A stretch of DNA of 16,402 nucleotides from Clostridia bacterium (GTDB lineage Bacteria; Bacillota; Clostridia; CAKSNL01; HGM11501). How positions within the stretch are numbered: the stretch's first letter is position 1; every line of letters starts with the position of its first letter. A model generated the notes under the pieces. It worked only from the letters and a program-made list of their open reading frames with translations. It made no database searches and had not been told where the DNA came from. The stretch lies in contig CAAFWO010000044.1 of NCBI GenBank assembly GCA_900766735.1, forward strand, positions 1-16,402, read 5' to 3'. Below, one piece after another: positions 1-6,543 of this stretch. Position numbers and translations under genes: made by a program.

Positions 1-23
1 CCTACACGACGCTCTTCCGATCT
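1..23 (+). other. Illumina adapter remnant, not genomic
   Basis: The first 23 bases match the 3' part of the Illumina TruSeq read-1 adapter, ending in the diagnostic GCTCTTCCGATCT. Genomic sequence begins at about base 24. The left edge is therefore the end of an untrimmed sequencing fragment, and nothing should be inferred from bases 1-23. Confidence 0.97.
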
Positions 24-34
24 CGAAAGCAAGC

Positions 35-71
35 AAAAAGTCTTGAAACCACGATGATTACAAGACTTTTT
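35..71 (-). terminator. Intrinsic terminator-like hairpin
   Basis: AAAAAGTCTTG at 35-45 and CAAGACTTTTT at 61-71 form a perfect 11-bp stem with a 15-nt loop. On the minus strand the descending arm runs into a U-rich stretch, as in an intrinsic terminator. The same is true, more weakly, on the plus strand. It could end either the pgk-tpiA-gpmI transcript or a short RNA made from the promoter at 223-251. Confidence 0.5.
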
Positions 72-189
72 CGTTACGATTTTAATATTTTTAAGCATAA
101 GTTATCAGGCAAGTATTACAATTGAATTTTCTGTTGAAAAATGAAATAATATTTGTTTGCTTGCGCTTGACCGACTTTTTCGACAGTCT

Positions 190-216
190 GAAGAGAGATG
201 CTTTGCATCTCTCTTC
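190..216 (-). other. Perfect 12-bp hairpin after gpmI
   Basis: GAAGAGAGATGC (190-201) and GCATCTCTCTTC (205-216) form a 12-bp stem with a 3-nt loop. Neither strand has a T tract after it, so it is not a classical intrinsic terminator. It sits where a transcript from the promoter at 223-251 would begin, so it would be a 5' terminal stem-loop of that RNA. It could also act as a 3' stabilising hairpin on the glycolytic mRNA. Confidence 0.6.
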
Positions 217-222
217 GCCATC

Positions 223-251
223 AGTATATCATATTAAAATGTGCCTGTCAA
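223..251 (-). promoter_or_regulatory. Near-consensus sigma-A promoter downstream of gpmI
   Basis: Read on the minus strand: TTGACA (251-246), a 17-base spacer, then TATACT (228-223) preceded by an extended -10 TGA. The -35 is a perfect match and the -10 is one base off. It begins 3 bases after the gpmI stop codon and points away from the operon toward the contig end. The predicted start is near 216-217. Confidence 0.6.
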
Positions 252-254
252 GCT

Positions 255-1802
255 TTATTCTGTAAATAGGCACTCGCCCGTCATTTCAGCAGGCTGGTCA
301 AGCCCTAAGATGCGGAGCATCGTGGGTGCGATGTCGGAAAGTCTTCCGCCCTCTCTCATCTTATGCTCGCCGTCTCCCACAATGATGAAAGGAACGGGTT
401 TCGTCGTATGAGCGGTGAAGGGGCCGCCCGTCTCGGGATCGACCATCATATCCGCGTTTCCGTGGTCTGCGGTGATGAGTGCAACGCCGCCCTTTGAAAG
501 CACCGCGTCAACCACCTTGCCGACGCACTCGTCCACCGTCTCGACAGCCTCGACCGCCGCCTCGAAAACGCCGGTGTGGCCGACCATGTCGCAGTTTGCA
601 TAGTTTAATATGATCGCGTCGTACTTATCGGAATTGATTCTCGATAACGCCTCGGCGCAAACCTCGCGTGCGCTCATCGAAGGCTTTAAGTCATAGGTTG
701 CAACCTTGGGCGACGGTATGAGCGCTCTGTCCTCGCCCTCATACTCCTTCTCGATGCCGCCGTTGAAAAAGAATGTTACATGCGCATACTTCTCCGTCTC
801 CGCGATTCTTAACTGCTTTAAGCCCTTTGCCGAAATGTATTCGCCGAATGTGTTTTTAAGCGATTCGGGCTTGAACGCAACATGCACGTTCGGCATCGTC
901 TTATCATACTGCGTCATGCAGACATAGTAAAGTGGGAAAAGCTTTCTCTCAAAACCGGTAAAGTCAGGATCGACAAGCGTTCTTGTAATCTCACGCGCTC
1001 TGTCGGGTCTGAAATTGAAAAATACAACAGAGTCGTTCTCGCCGATATGGCCGACAGGCGCGCCGTTTTTAACGGCAACGATCGGGCGGATGAATTCATC
1101 TGTCAAAAGCGCGCCGTTCTCGTCCTTCGTCTCGTAGGACTTTTTAACAGCCGCGATAATATCCTCTTCTTTGTCACCCTCGGAAAGAACGAACGCGTCG
1201 TACGCCTTTTTCACTCTGTCCCAGTTGGTGTCACGGTCCATCGCATAGTATCTGCCGACAACCGTCGCGATCTCGCCGACGCCGGTCTTTTTAAGCTTTT
1301 CGGAAAGCTCCGCCAAAAATTCCGTTCCCGATGTGGGCGAAACGTCACGTCCGTCCATAATGCAGTGAACGAAAACCTTCGTAAGGCCTTCTTTTTTCGC
1401 CATATCGATGAGCCCCTTTAAGTGCTCGATGTGGCTGTGCACGCCGCCGGAGGACAAAAGGCCGATAAGGTGAAGCGCGCTGTCATTCTTCTTGCAGTTA
1501 TCAACCGCGCCCATGAGCGCCTCGTTAGTGAAAAAATCGCCGTCCGAGATCGACTTTGTGATTCTCGTGAGCTCCTGATAAACGACTCTGCCGGCGCCGA
1601 TATTGGTGTGGCCGACCTCGGAATTGCCCATCTGCCCGTCCGGCAGTCCGACGTCCATTCCGCTTGCCCCGATCTGGGTGTGGGGGCAGGTCTTAAAAAG
1701 CTTATCAAGATAGGGCGTTTTTGCCGCGGCAATCGCGTTGCCTTCTTTGTTTTTATTGATACCGAAACCGTCCATTATTATGAGTGCAACGGGTCTTTTC
1801 AT
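255..1802 (-). CDS. gpmI: 2,3-bisphosphoglycerate-independent phosphoglycerate mutase
   Basis: A cytoplasmic glycolytic enzyme that interconverts 3- and 2-phosphoglycerate through a phosphoserine intermediate, using two Mn2+ ions. The 515-residue length is normal for the family. Visible active-site elements are the N-terminal metal site IIMDGFG (D11), the catalytic serine in GNSEVGHTN (S61), the RPDRAR substrate loop (about 265-270), NCDMVGHTG (D405, H409) and TADHGNAD (D446, H447), plus H465 in FTAH. These match the alkaline-phosphatase-superfamily core with the inserted phosphotransferase domain. ATG is preceded by GAAAGGAAG seven bases upstream. It is the last gene of the pgk-tpiA-gpmI operon, 74 bases after tpiA, with a strong hairpin in that gap. 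Identity is essentially certain. Confidence 0.98.
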   Translation of the reverse strand: MKRPVALIIMDGFGINKNKEGNAIAAAKTPYLDKLFKTCPHTQIGASGMDVGLPDGQMGNSEVGHTNIGAGRVVYQELTRITKSISDGDFFTNEALMGAVDNCKKNDSALHLIGLLSSGGVHSHIEHLKGLIDMAKKEGLTKVFVHCIMDGRDVSPTSGTEFLAELSEKLKKTGVGEIATVVGRYYAMDRDTNWDRVKKAYDAFVLSEGDKEEDIIAAVKKSYETKDENGALLTDEFIRPIVAVKNGAPVGHIGENDSVVFFNFRPDRAREITRTLVDPDFTGFERKLFPLYYVCMTQYDKTMPNVHVAFKPESLKNTFGEYISAKGLKQLRIAETEKYAHVTFFFNGGIEKEYEGEDRALIPSPKVATYDLKPSMSAREVCAEALSRINSDKYDAIILNYANCDMVGHTGVFEAAVEAVETVDECVGKVVDAVLSKGGVALITADHGNADMMVDPETGGPFTAHTTKPVPFIIVGDGEHKMREGGRLSDIAPTMLRILGLDQPAEMTGECLFTE

Positions 1803-1839
1803 AATTTTTCTTCCTTTCTGTAATGCTCAATCATAAGAT

Positions 1840-1870
1840 ATGGGCTGTGAAAGCCTCATTCACAGCCCAT
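1840..1870 (-). other. Intercistronic hairpin between tpiA and gpmI
   Basis: ATGGGCTGTGAA (1840-1851) and TTCACAGCCCAT (1859-1870) form a perfect 12-bp stem with a 7-nt loop. On the coding (minus) strand no U tract follows, so it should not terminate the operon mRNA efficiently. A TTTTT tract follows on the opposite strand. Likely roles are mRNA stabilisation, a processing site that sets the tpiA/gpmI ratio, or a barrier to antisense transcription. Confidence 0.6.
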
Positions 1871-1876
1871 TGATTT

Positions 1877-2617
1877 TTACGCGTTAGCGATTACGGTGAA
1901 ATCAGCCGTCTTAAGGCTTGCGCCGCCGACAAGTCCGCCGTCGATATTCTCCATTGCAAAAAGTTCTGCCGCATTCTTTGCGTTAACGCTTCCGCCGTAA
2001 AGGATCGTGGTGTTCTCTGCCGCGTCCTTGCCGTAGAGCGATGCAACGCACTCTCTGATTGCGCCGCAAACTTCTTCTGCCTGCTCGCTCGTCGCCGTCT
2101 TGCCTGTGCCGATAGCCCAGATAGGCTCATATGCGATGACTACCTTTGTAACGTCCTCAACGCCGGCAAGTGCAAGCTTGATCTGCATTCTCACCCAGTC
2201 AAAAGTGATGCCGCCCTCTCTCTGCTCTAAGCTTTCGCCGCAGCAAAGAACGGGGGTGATGCCCTTTTCAAGCGCCTTTAAAACCTTTAAGTTAACGGTC
2301 TTATCTGTCTCGTTATAATATTCTCTTCTCTCGCTGTGGCCGATAACGACATATTTAACGCCCGCGTCAAGAAGCATATCCGCCGAAACCTCGCCTGTGT
2401 AAGCGCCGGAATCGTGATAGTCCATATTCTGAGCGCCGACCTTAACGTTCGTGCCCTCTGTCAGACGAACCGCTGTTTCAAGATTTGTGAAGGGAACGCA
2501 GATCAGAACGTCGTTCTTTGCGCCCTTAACGCTCTCGGTGAGCTCTTTGATAAATTCCGAAGCCTCGGAAGCTGTTTTGTTCATTTTCCAGTTGCCGGCT
2601 GCAAGTATCTTTCTCAT
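1877..2617 (-). CDS. tpiA: Triosephosphate isomerase
   Basis: A cytoplasmic TIM-barrel enzyme interconverting dihydroxyacetone phosphate and glyceraldehyde 3-phosphate. The 246 residues are the standard single-domain length. Catalytic features are all present: AGNWKMN with N9 and K11, the electrophile H94 in VIGHSERR, the base E164 in AYEPIWAIGTGK followed by the mobile phosphate loop, and the C-terminal phosphate-binding YGGSVN and GGLVGGASL segments. ATG is preceded by AGAAAGG with a rather long spacing of about 11 bases. It starts 17 bases after the pgk stop codon, so the two are surely cotranscribed. Confidence 0.98.
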   Translation of the reverse strand: MRKILAAGNWKMNKTASEASEFIKELTESVKGAKNDVLICVPFTNLETAVRLTEGTNVKVGAQNMDYHDSGAYTGEVSADMLLDAGVKYVVIGHSERREYYNETDKTVNLKVLKALEKGITPVLCCGESLEQREGGITFDWVRMQIKLALAGVEDVTKVVIAYEPIWAIGTGKTATSEQAEEVCGAIRECVASLYGKDAAENTTILYGGSVNAKNAAELFAMENIDGGLVGGASLKTADFTVIANA

Positions 2618-2634
2618 TATAATTACGACCTTTC

Positions 2635-3927
2635 TTATTTATCTTCAAGGCATGCGATTCCCGGAAGAACCTTGCCCTCTAAAAATTCAAGCGATGCGCC
2701 GCCGCCTGTGGAGATGTGAGTCATCTTATCCGCATAGCCAAGCTTCTTTACAGCCGCCGCAGAGTCGCCGCCGCCGATGATGGAGATAGCTCCGCTCTCT
2801 GCGATAGCGTGTGCAACAGCCTCAGTTCCTGCCGCGAAGTTGTCCCACTCCGAAACGCCCATAGGTCCGTTCCAGATAACAGTGCCTGCGCCCTTGATGG
2901 TATTCGCATAAAGCTCCTGAGTTGTTGATCCTATGTCAAGACCCATCCATCCGTCCGGAATGGAGTCTGAATATATTCTCATAAAGGTCGTGTCCTCTTT
3001 ATACTCTCTGCCGATAACGTTATCTACTGGAATTAAGAAGTCAACGCCCTTTGCTCTTGCCTTTGCCATAAGCTCCTTTGCAAGATCGATCTTATCGTCC
3101 TCGCAGATGGAGGTTCCTACGGAATTGCCGATTGCCTTGAAGAAGGTATATGCCATACCGCCGCCGATGATGAGCGTGTCAACCTTATCGATAAGGTTCT
3201 CGATAACGCCGATCTTGTCCGATACCTTTGCGCCGCCTAAGATAGCAACGAAGGGACGAGCCGGATTTTCAAGCGCTTCGCCCATAACGGTGAGCTCTTT
3301 TTCAATAAGGAAGCCGGAAACGCCGGGAATGTATGCCGTCACACCGGCAGTCGAAGCGTGCGCTCTGTGAGCCGTTCCGAAAGCGTCGTTTACGAAAACA
3401 TCGGCATAGGAAGCAAGCTCCTTTGCGAATGCGGGATCGTTCTTTGTCTCTCTTGCGTCAAAACGAACATTCTCAAGCAAAAGTGCCTCGCCATCTTTTA
3501 ATGCGGCAGCCTTAGCCTTCGCATCGGGCCCGATAATATCGGTCGCGAATGTAACCTTGCCGTCCAAATACTCGTTGAGTCTGTCCGCAACGGGCTTTAA
3601 GGTGAACTTCTTGGGATCCTCTTCAGCGGCCTTTTTAAGCATCTGGGCTTTCGCGGCCTCTCTCTCACCCTCGGGAAGAGCCTCAACCTTTGCCTTTTCC
3701 TTCTTGTTAAGTCCGAAGCCTTCTGTCAAAACGGCATGGGGCTTGCCCATATGAGAGCAAAGGATGACCTTTGCGCCCTCGGAAAGAAGGTACTTTATTG
3801 TGGGAAGAGCGCCGACAATTCTCTTATCGTCGGTGATCGATCCGTCTTTGAGCGGCACGTTAAAGTCGCATCTTACGAGCACTCTTTTTCCTTTAACATC
3901 AATGTCCTTTACAGTTTTTTTATTCAT
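2635..3927 (-). CDS. pgk: Phosphoglycerate kinase with an N-domain insertion
   Basis: Transfers phosphate from 1,3-bisphosphoglycerate to ADP in the ATP-yielding step of glycolysis; cytoplasmic monomer. Substrate-binding elements are RCDFNVP (D21, N23), R36, H59 in SHMGKP, R155 in ENVRFD and R188 in TAHRAHAS. The nucleotide side shows GGAKVSDKIGVIENL (about 231-245), GPMGVSE (about 354-360) and GGGDSAAA. At 430 residues it is about 30-40 longer than typical bacterial enzymes. The excess is a charged, lysine/glutamate-rich insert at about 64-106, between SHMGKP and FTLKPVADRL. The usual arginine of the SHLGRP motif is lysine here (K62). ATG follows GAGGTGA at good spacing. It is the first gene of the operon and has its own promoter. 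Confidence 0.97.
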   Translation of the reverse strand: MNKKTVKDIDVKGKRVLVRCDFNVPLKDGSITDDKRIVGALPTIKYLLSEGAKVILCSHMGKPHAVLTEGFGLNKKEKAKVEALPEGEREAAKAQMLKKAAEEDPKKFTLKPVADRLNEYLDGKVTFATDIIGPDAKAKAAALKDGEALLLENVRFDARETKNDPAFAKELASYADVFVNDAFGTAHRAHASTAGVTAYIPGVSGFLIEKELTVMGEALENPARPFVAILGGAKVSDKIGVIENLIDKVDTLIIGGGMAYTFFKAIGNSVGTSICEDDKIDLAKELMAKARAKGVDFLIPVDNVIGREYKEDTTFMRIYSDSIPDGWMGLDIGSTTQELYANTIKGAGTVIWNGPMGVSEWDNFAAGTEAVAHAIAESGAISIIGGGDSAAAVKKLGYADKMTHISTGGGASLEFLEGKVLPGIACLEDK

Positions 3928-3961
3928 ATAATCACCTCATGATTAATTTTTCACATATACA

Positions 3962-3990
3962 ATTATACTAAATAGTTTCCTTTTTTGCAA
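3962..3990 (-). promoter_or_regulatory. Promoter of pgk-tpiA-gpmI
   Basis: On the minus strand: TTGCAA (3990-3985), a 17-base spacer, then TATAAT (3967-3962), about 35 bases before the pgk start. The -10 is perfect; the -35 matches the sigma-A consensus at four of six positions. The same CTTGCAA-N17 arrangement occurs at two other promoters in this window. No clear terminator separates it from the upstream degV gene, so read-through is also possible. Confidence 0.7.
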
Positions 3991-4035
3991 GCTAAATTAT
4001 TCATATAACTTTAACTTGGGTATGTTAGCTTTTTG

Positions 4036-4896
4036 TCAATCTTTTATATACATGACAGCCGAAAGCCCGGGCCCCGCGTGAGACCCGATCGTCGCGCCGA
4101 GCTCGGCCGTTTTGACCGACGAAGGCTCGAACGCTCTTTCCGCCGCGGCGGTAAATTCCGCGAGCTTTTCATCCGTCAGCGAATGGTCGATATATATGTC
4201 CTTTCCGGTTAAGATGTGGCCTTTGTCCTTATACATCTGCATAAACTTATCGTAGAGCTTTTTGCCGCCCCTTATCTTGTCACAGCTTACGACAAGCCCG
4301 TCGCGCACGGTCAAAACCGGCTTAATGTCCATTATATTTGCGATCGCAAGCGTCGCCATATTTATTCTTCCGCCTTTTTTAAGATAGGTAAGATCCTCGA
4401 CAAGGAAGAAATATTCCACCTTTTCGGACACTCTTTTAAATTCGGCTATCACAGCGTCGCGATCCTCGCCAAGGAGTGCCTTCTCGGCCGCAAACATAAC
4501 GGCAAGTCCGTAGGGGAAGCTGAGCATCATCGAGTCGATGACCGTGATGTCGCGATCGGGCTCGCCTGATAATATCTCGTTTTTTGCAATGTTTGCCGAC
4601 TGGCATGTTCCGCTCGCCGCGGAGCTCATCGTGAAGCAGACGACTGAATCGTAGGAGTCCATTTCCTCCCTTATCGCCTTCTCCCATTCGTCCGCCGTGA
4701 TCTGCGACGTTTTGGGAACGATCTTTTCCGCCCTCATCTTGTCGAAAAATTCGCGGCTGGACATATCCACGCCGTCGCGCAGATAGTTCTCTCCGTCAAA
4801 TGTGAACCAGAGCGGAAGCACCCTTATGTTGAGCTTTTCCGCGTCAGCGCGCGGAATGTCCGCCGCGCTGTCACAAATTATTTTTACCTTTGCCAA
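4036..4896 (-). CDS. DegV family fatty-acid-binding protein, TTG start
   Basis: DegV/FakB-type proteins bind a fatty acid and present it to the kinase FakA, feeding exogenous fatty acids into phospholipid synthesis. The 286 residues are full length. Diagnostic features are N-terminal CDSAADIP, the TSQ lipid-headgroup motif (T63-S64-Q65), FTMSSAASGTCQSA (about 88-101), the LKKGGRIN segment and the C-terminal SHAGPG. The start codon is TTG at 4896. It is chosen because AAAGGAGG lies seven bases upstream and the protein opens as family members do (MAKVKIICDS). The binding site overlaps the stop codon of the upstream membrane-protein gene, implying translational coupling. No fakA is in the window, and the bound lipid cannot be predicted. 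Confidence 0.92.
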   Translation of the reverse strand: MAKVKIICDSAADIPRADAEKLNIRVLPLWFTFDGENYLRDGVDMSSREFFDKMRAEKIVPKTSQITADEWEKAIREEMDSYDSVVCFTMSSAASGTCQSANIAKNEILSGEPDRDITVIDSMMLSFPYGLAVMFAAEKALLGEDRDAVIAEFKRVSEKVEYFFLVEDLTYLKKGGRINMATLAIANIMDIKPVLTVRDGLVVSCDKIRGGKKLYDKFMQMYKDKGHILTGKDIYIDHSLTDEKLAEFTAAAERAFEPSSVKTAELGATIGSHAGPGLSAVMYIKD

Positions 4897-4909
4897 TTAA
4901 ATTCCTCCT

Positions 4910-5350
4910 TTAAGCGCCCGCCATCATACTCATATAGAGCATAAACACGGCGACGACTATCGCAGTTGTCAAAATCGCGGTGACCACGAAATAGAATTTG
5001 CCGCGCTCTTTCCTTGCGGCAATGAGCGCCAAGGCCGCAGCCAGAACGACAGGCGGCGCAAAGTCCAGCACGGCATACATCGCGCCGGATGTTCCGGCAA
5101 GCGAGATATACGCCTCATAAAGGCTTTGCCCGTCATTAAGCATAATGCCCGGGCCGAACGTTATCCAAAGAATGTATAAAAGCCCGACCAAAACACCAAA
5201 GGCCGCCGCAAGAAAGCTTCTTTTCTTCCTTGCAGACCTGTCGGCCAGCCTTTTTAACGCCTCCTGCATCTCCTCTTCGTGGCGGAGCCTTTCTGCCGAC
5301 TCGTCATTGTCCAGCACGGTCGGATCGTATTTTTTATCGCCTGTGTACAT
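4910..5350 (-). CDS. Small membrane protein with three predicted helices, unknown function
   Basis: I do not recognise a family. The protein has 146 residues. It has a charged N-terminal region of about 45 residues rich in Glu, Arg and Lys, likely helical or coiled coil (DESAERLRHEEEMQEALKRL). Three hydrophobic stretches follow: about 48-70, about 90-110 and about 118-140. The last helix is followed by only a few residues (SMMAGA). ATG at 5350 is chosen because GGAAAGGAG precedes it at normal spacing; an in-frame TTG at 5371 would overlap that binding site and is rejected. It has its own promoter and lies 13 bases before degV, whose binding site includes this gene's stop codon. This suggests a membrane role linked to the DegV protein, but that is inference. 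Confidence 0.85.
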   Translation of the reverse strand: MYTGDKKYDPTVLDNDESAERLRHEEEMQEALKRLADRSARKKRSFLAAAFGVLVGLLYILWITFGPGIMLNDGQSLYEAYISLAGTSGAMYAVLDFAPPVVLAAALALIAARKERGKFYFVVTAILTTAIVVAVFMLYMSMMAGA

Positions 5351-5383
5351 ATAAAAGGCTCCTTTCCACAATCATACTATTTT

Positions 5384-5412
5384 ATTATACTATAAATTCT
5401 CCCAATTTGCAA
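5384..5412 (-). promoter_or_regulatory. Promoter of the membrane protein-degV operon
   Basis: On the minus strand: TTGCAA (5412-5407), a 17-base spacer, TATAAT (5389-5384), about 34 bases before the ATG at 5350. It lies just downstream of the terminator for the preceding sugar operon. Confidence 0.7.
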
Positions 5413-5421
5413 GAAAAATTT

Positions 5422-5451
5422 AAAAGACAGCGGCATATGCCGCTGTCTTTT
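5422..5451 (-). terminator. Intrinsic terminator of the isomerase-dehydrogenase operon
   Basis: A perfect 30-bp inverted repeat with 15-base arms (AAAAGACAGCGGCAT and its complement), starting four bases after the dehydrogenase stop codon. GC-rich stem core and A/T tracts on both sides make it an efficient intrinsic terminator on the minus strand. It is symmetrical enough to work on the plus strand too. Confidence 0.9.
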
Positions 5452-5454
5452 TGA

Positions 5455-6513
5455 TTATATCTCTGTCTTAATCGCTTCGCCGGTCTCGGAGGATCTAAAC
5501 GCCGCCTCCATGACGCGCATAACTCTTAACGCCTGCTCGGGCTTTATCGTAAGCTCCGCCTTGCCCTCGATCGCGTCCACCAGCTGATAATATGTCGGAT
5601 TCAAGTTGTCCTCAACGTCCGTCGGTGCGTGTATCGGAATCTCTTCAACGCTCTCGGGCGAACGGGGCGCCATCGTCTTCGAAGGGCCGACCTTGTTTTT
5701 GGCGATCTCCGCTCCCCACGTGTCCTCACGCGACTTGCAGCGGACGATCCTGCCCTCCGAATCCCAGTCGCCGATCTGAAGCGTTCCGTCCGTTCCCAAA
5801 ACGTACCATCTGGGGTGCTTTATAAAGTTGTTAGTCGAAACCTCGATATGAGCAGTAATGCCGTTGGAGAGCGTCATCGTCAGTCTGAAGTTATCGTCAA
5901 CGTCATAATGTATCTCATACATCTTGCAGAAAACGTTAGTGACCTTCGCGTCCGGATACATATACATGATCTGATCGATCAGGTGAACGCCCCAGTCAAG
6001 CATCATTCCGCCGCCCTGTGCCTTTGTCGTGCGCCAGCCGGCCGGAACTCCGCGCGAGCCTTCAACACGCGACTCGATAACATAAACGTCGCCCAGAAGG
6101 CCCGCCTCAACGCTTCTCTTCATCAGCACGAAATCCTTGTTCACGCGCCTGTTCTGGTCAACCGTGAATACCATGCCCGTCTCCTTCGCGACAGCCATAA
6201 TGTCCTCAAGATCTTTTGAGTTCATCGTAACCGGCTTTTCGCAGAGCACGTTCTTGCCGTGACGGAGCGCTTCTATACAGTACGCCTTATGAAGATCGTT
6301 CGGAACGGCAACGAGCACGATGTCGACCTCAGGATCGGAATATATCTCCTCAGCGGAGGAATATATGTAAAGTCCGTAATTTCTCGCAGCCTCCTGCCTC
6401 TTGGGATCGATATCGTAGATTCCCTTAAGCTCGATCATATCCAGGCATTTGGACTGATTGAAGTGATGTGTCGCCATACCGCCGAATCCGATCGACGCAA
6501 CCTTATGCAGCAT
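5455..6513 (-). CDS. Gfo/Idh/MocA family NAD(P)-dependent dehydrogenase
   Basis: A predicted cytoplasmic oxidoreductase for a sugar, inositol or keto-sugar type substrate. The 352 residues are typical. The N-terminal Rossmann fold shows the dinucleotide loop IGFGGMA (residues 8-14). The family hallmark CEKPVTMN follows (E92-K93-P94; the lysine normally contacts cofactor and substrate). The C-terminal alpha/beta domain has the substrate motif GGGMMLDWGVHLID with D173, H177 and D180. The start is ATG with AAAGGA upstream at a longish spacing. It lies 30 bases after an IolE-like isomerase in the same operon. Such pairs usually act in sequence: oxidation of a ring hydroxyl, then isomerisation or dehydration of the keto product. 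Substrate is unknown; inositol or a 3-keto-glycoside are reasonable guesses. Confidence 0.93.
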   Translation of the reverse strand: MLHKVASIGFGGMATHHFNQSKCLDMIELKGIYDIDPKRQEAARNYGLYIYSSAEEIYSDPEVDIVLVAVPNDLHKAYCIEALRHGKNVLCEKPVTMNSKDLEDIMAVAKETGMVFTVDQNRRVNKDFVLMKRSVEAGLLGDVYVIESRVEGSRGVPAGWRTTKAQGGGMMLDWGVHLIDQIMYMYPDAKVTNVFCKMYEIHYDVDDNFRLTMTLSNGITAHIEVSTNNFIKHPRWYVLGTDGTLQIGDWDSEGRIVRCKSREDTWGAEIAKNKVGPSKTMAPRSPESVEEIPIHAPTDVEDNLNPTYYQLVDAIEGKAELTIKPEQALRVMRVMEAAFRSSETGEAIKTEI

Positions 6514-6543
6514 AAAAAATCAATTCCTTTCGTTTGAATGCGG

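Larger units (their letters stand above)
24..217 (-). ncRNA. Candidate small RNA or mRNA leader downstream of gpmI
   Basis: This is a hypothesis. A near-consensus sigma-A promoter reads leftward directly after the gpmI stop codon. It predicts a transcript start near 216-217, exactly where a perfect 12-bp hairpin begins. The predicted RNA is A/U-rich and ends in an 11-bp hairpin followed by U-rich sequence (35-71), which would give an RNA of roughly 150-190 nt. GCAAGCAAA at 156-164 on the minus strand is complementary to the segment at 29-37, so the two ends could pair. A 30-codon open frame (minus strand, ATG at 206-208, stop at 116-118) lies inside, but its start is buried in the hairpin and it has no convincing ribosome binding site. 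I do not recognise an Rfam family. The alternative is the leader of a gene lost beyond the contig end. Confidence 0.35.

Noticed and set aside
116..208. A 30-codon leftward open frame inside the candidate RNA
   Set aside because: The ATG lies within the 12-bp hairpin and lacks a properly spaced ribosome binding site. The peptide resembles nothing known. Kept only as a note in the RNA entry.
882..1421. A 179-codon rightward open frame opposite gpmI
   Set aside because: Entirely antisense to a convincing gpmI, with no domain and no ribosome binding site.
3989..4031. A 7-bp inverted repeat (AAGCTAA/TTAGCTT) after degV as a terminator
   Set aside because: The stem is short and A/T-rich, the loop is 29 bases, and no U tract follows on the degV strand.
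5351..5371. TTG start at 5371 for the three-helix membrane protein
   Set aside because: It would place the GGAAAGGAG binding site inside the coding sequence; the ATG at 5350 has that site at normal spacing.
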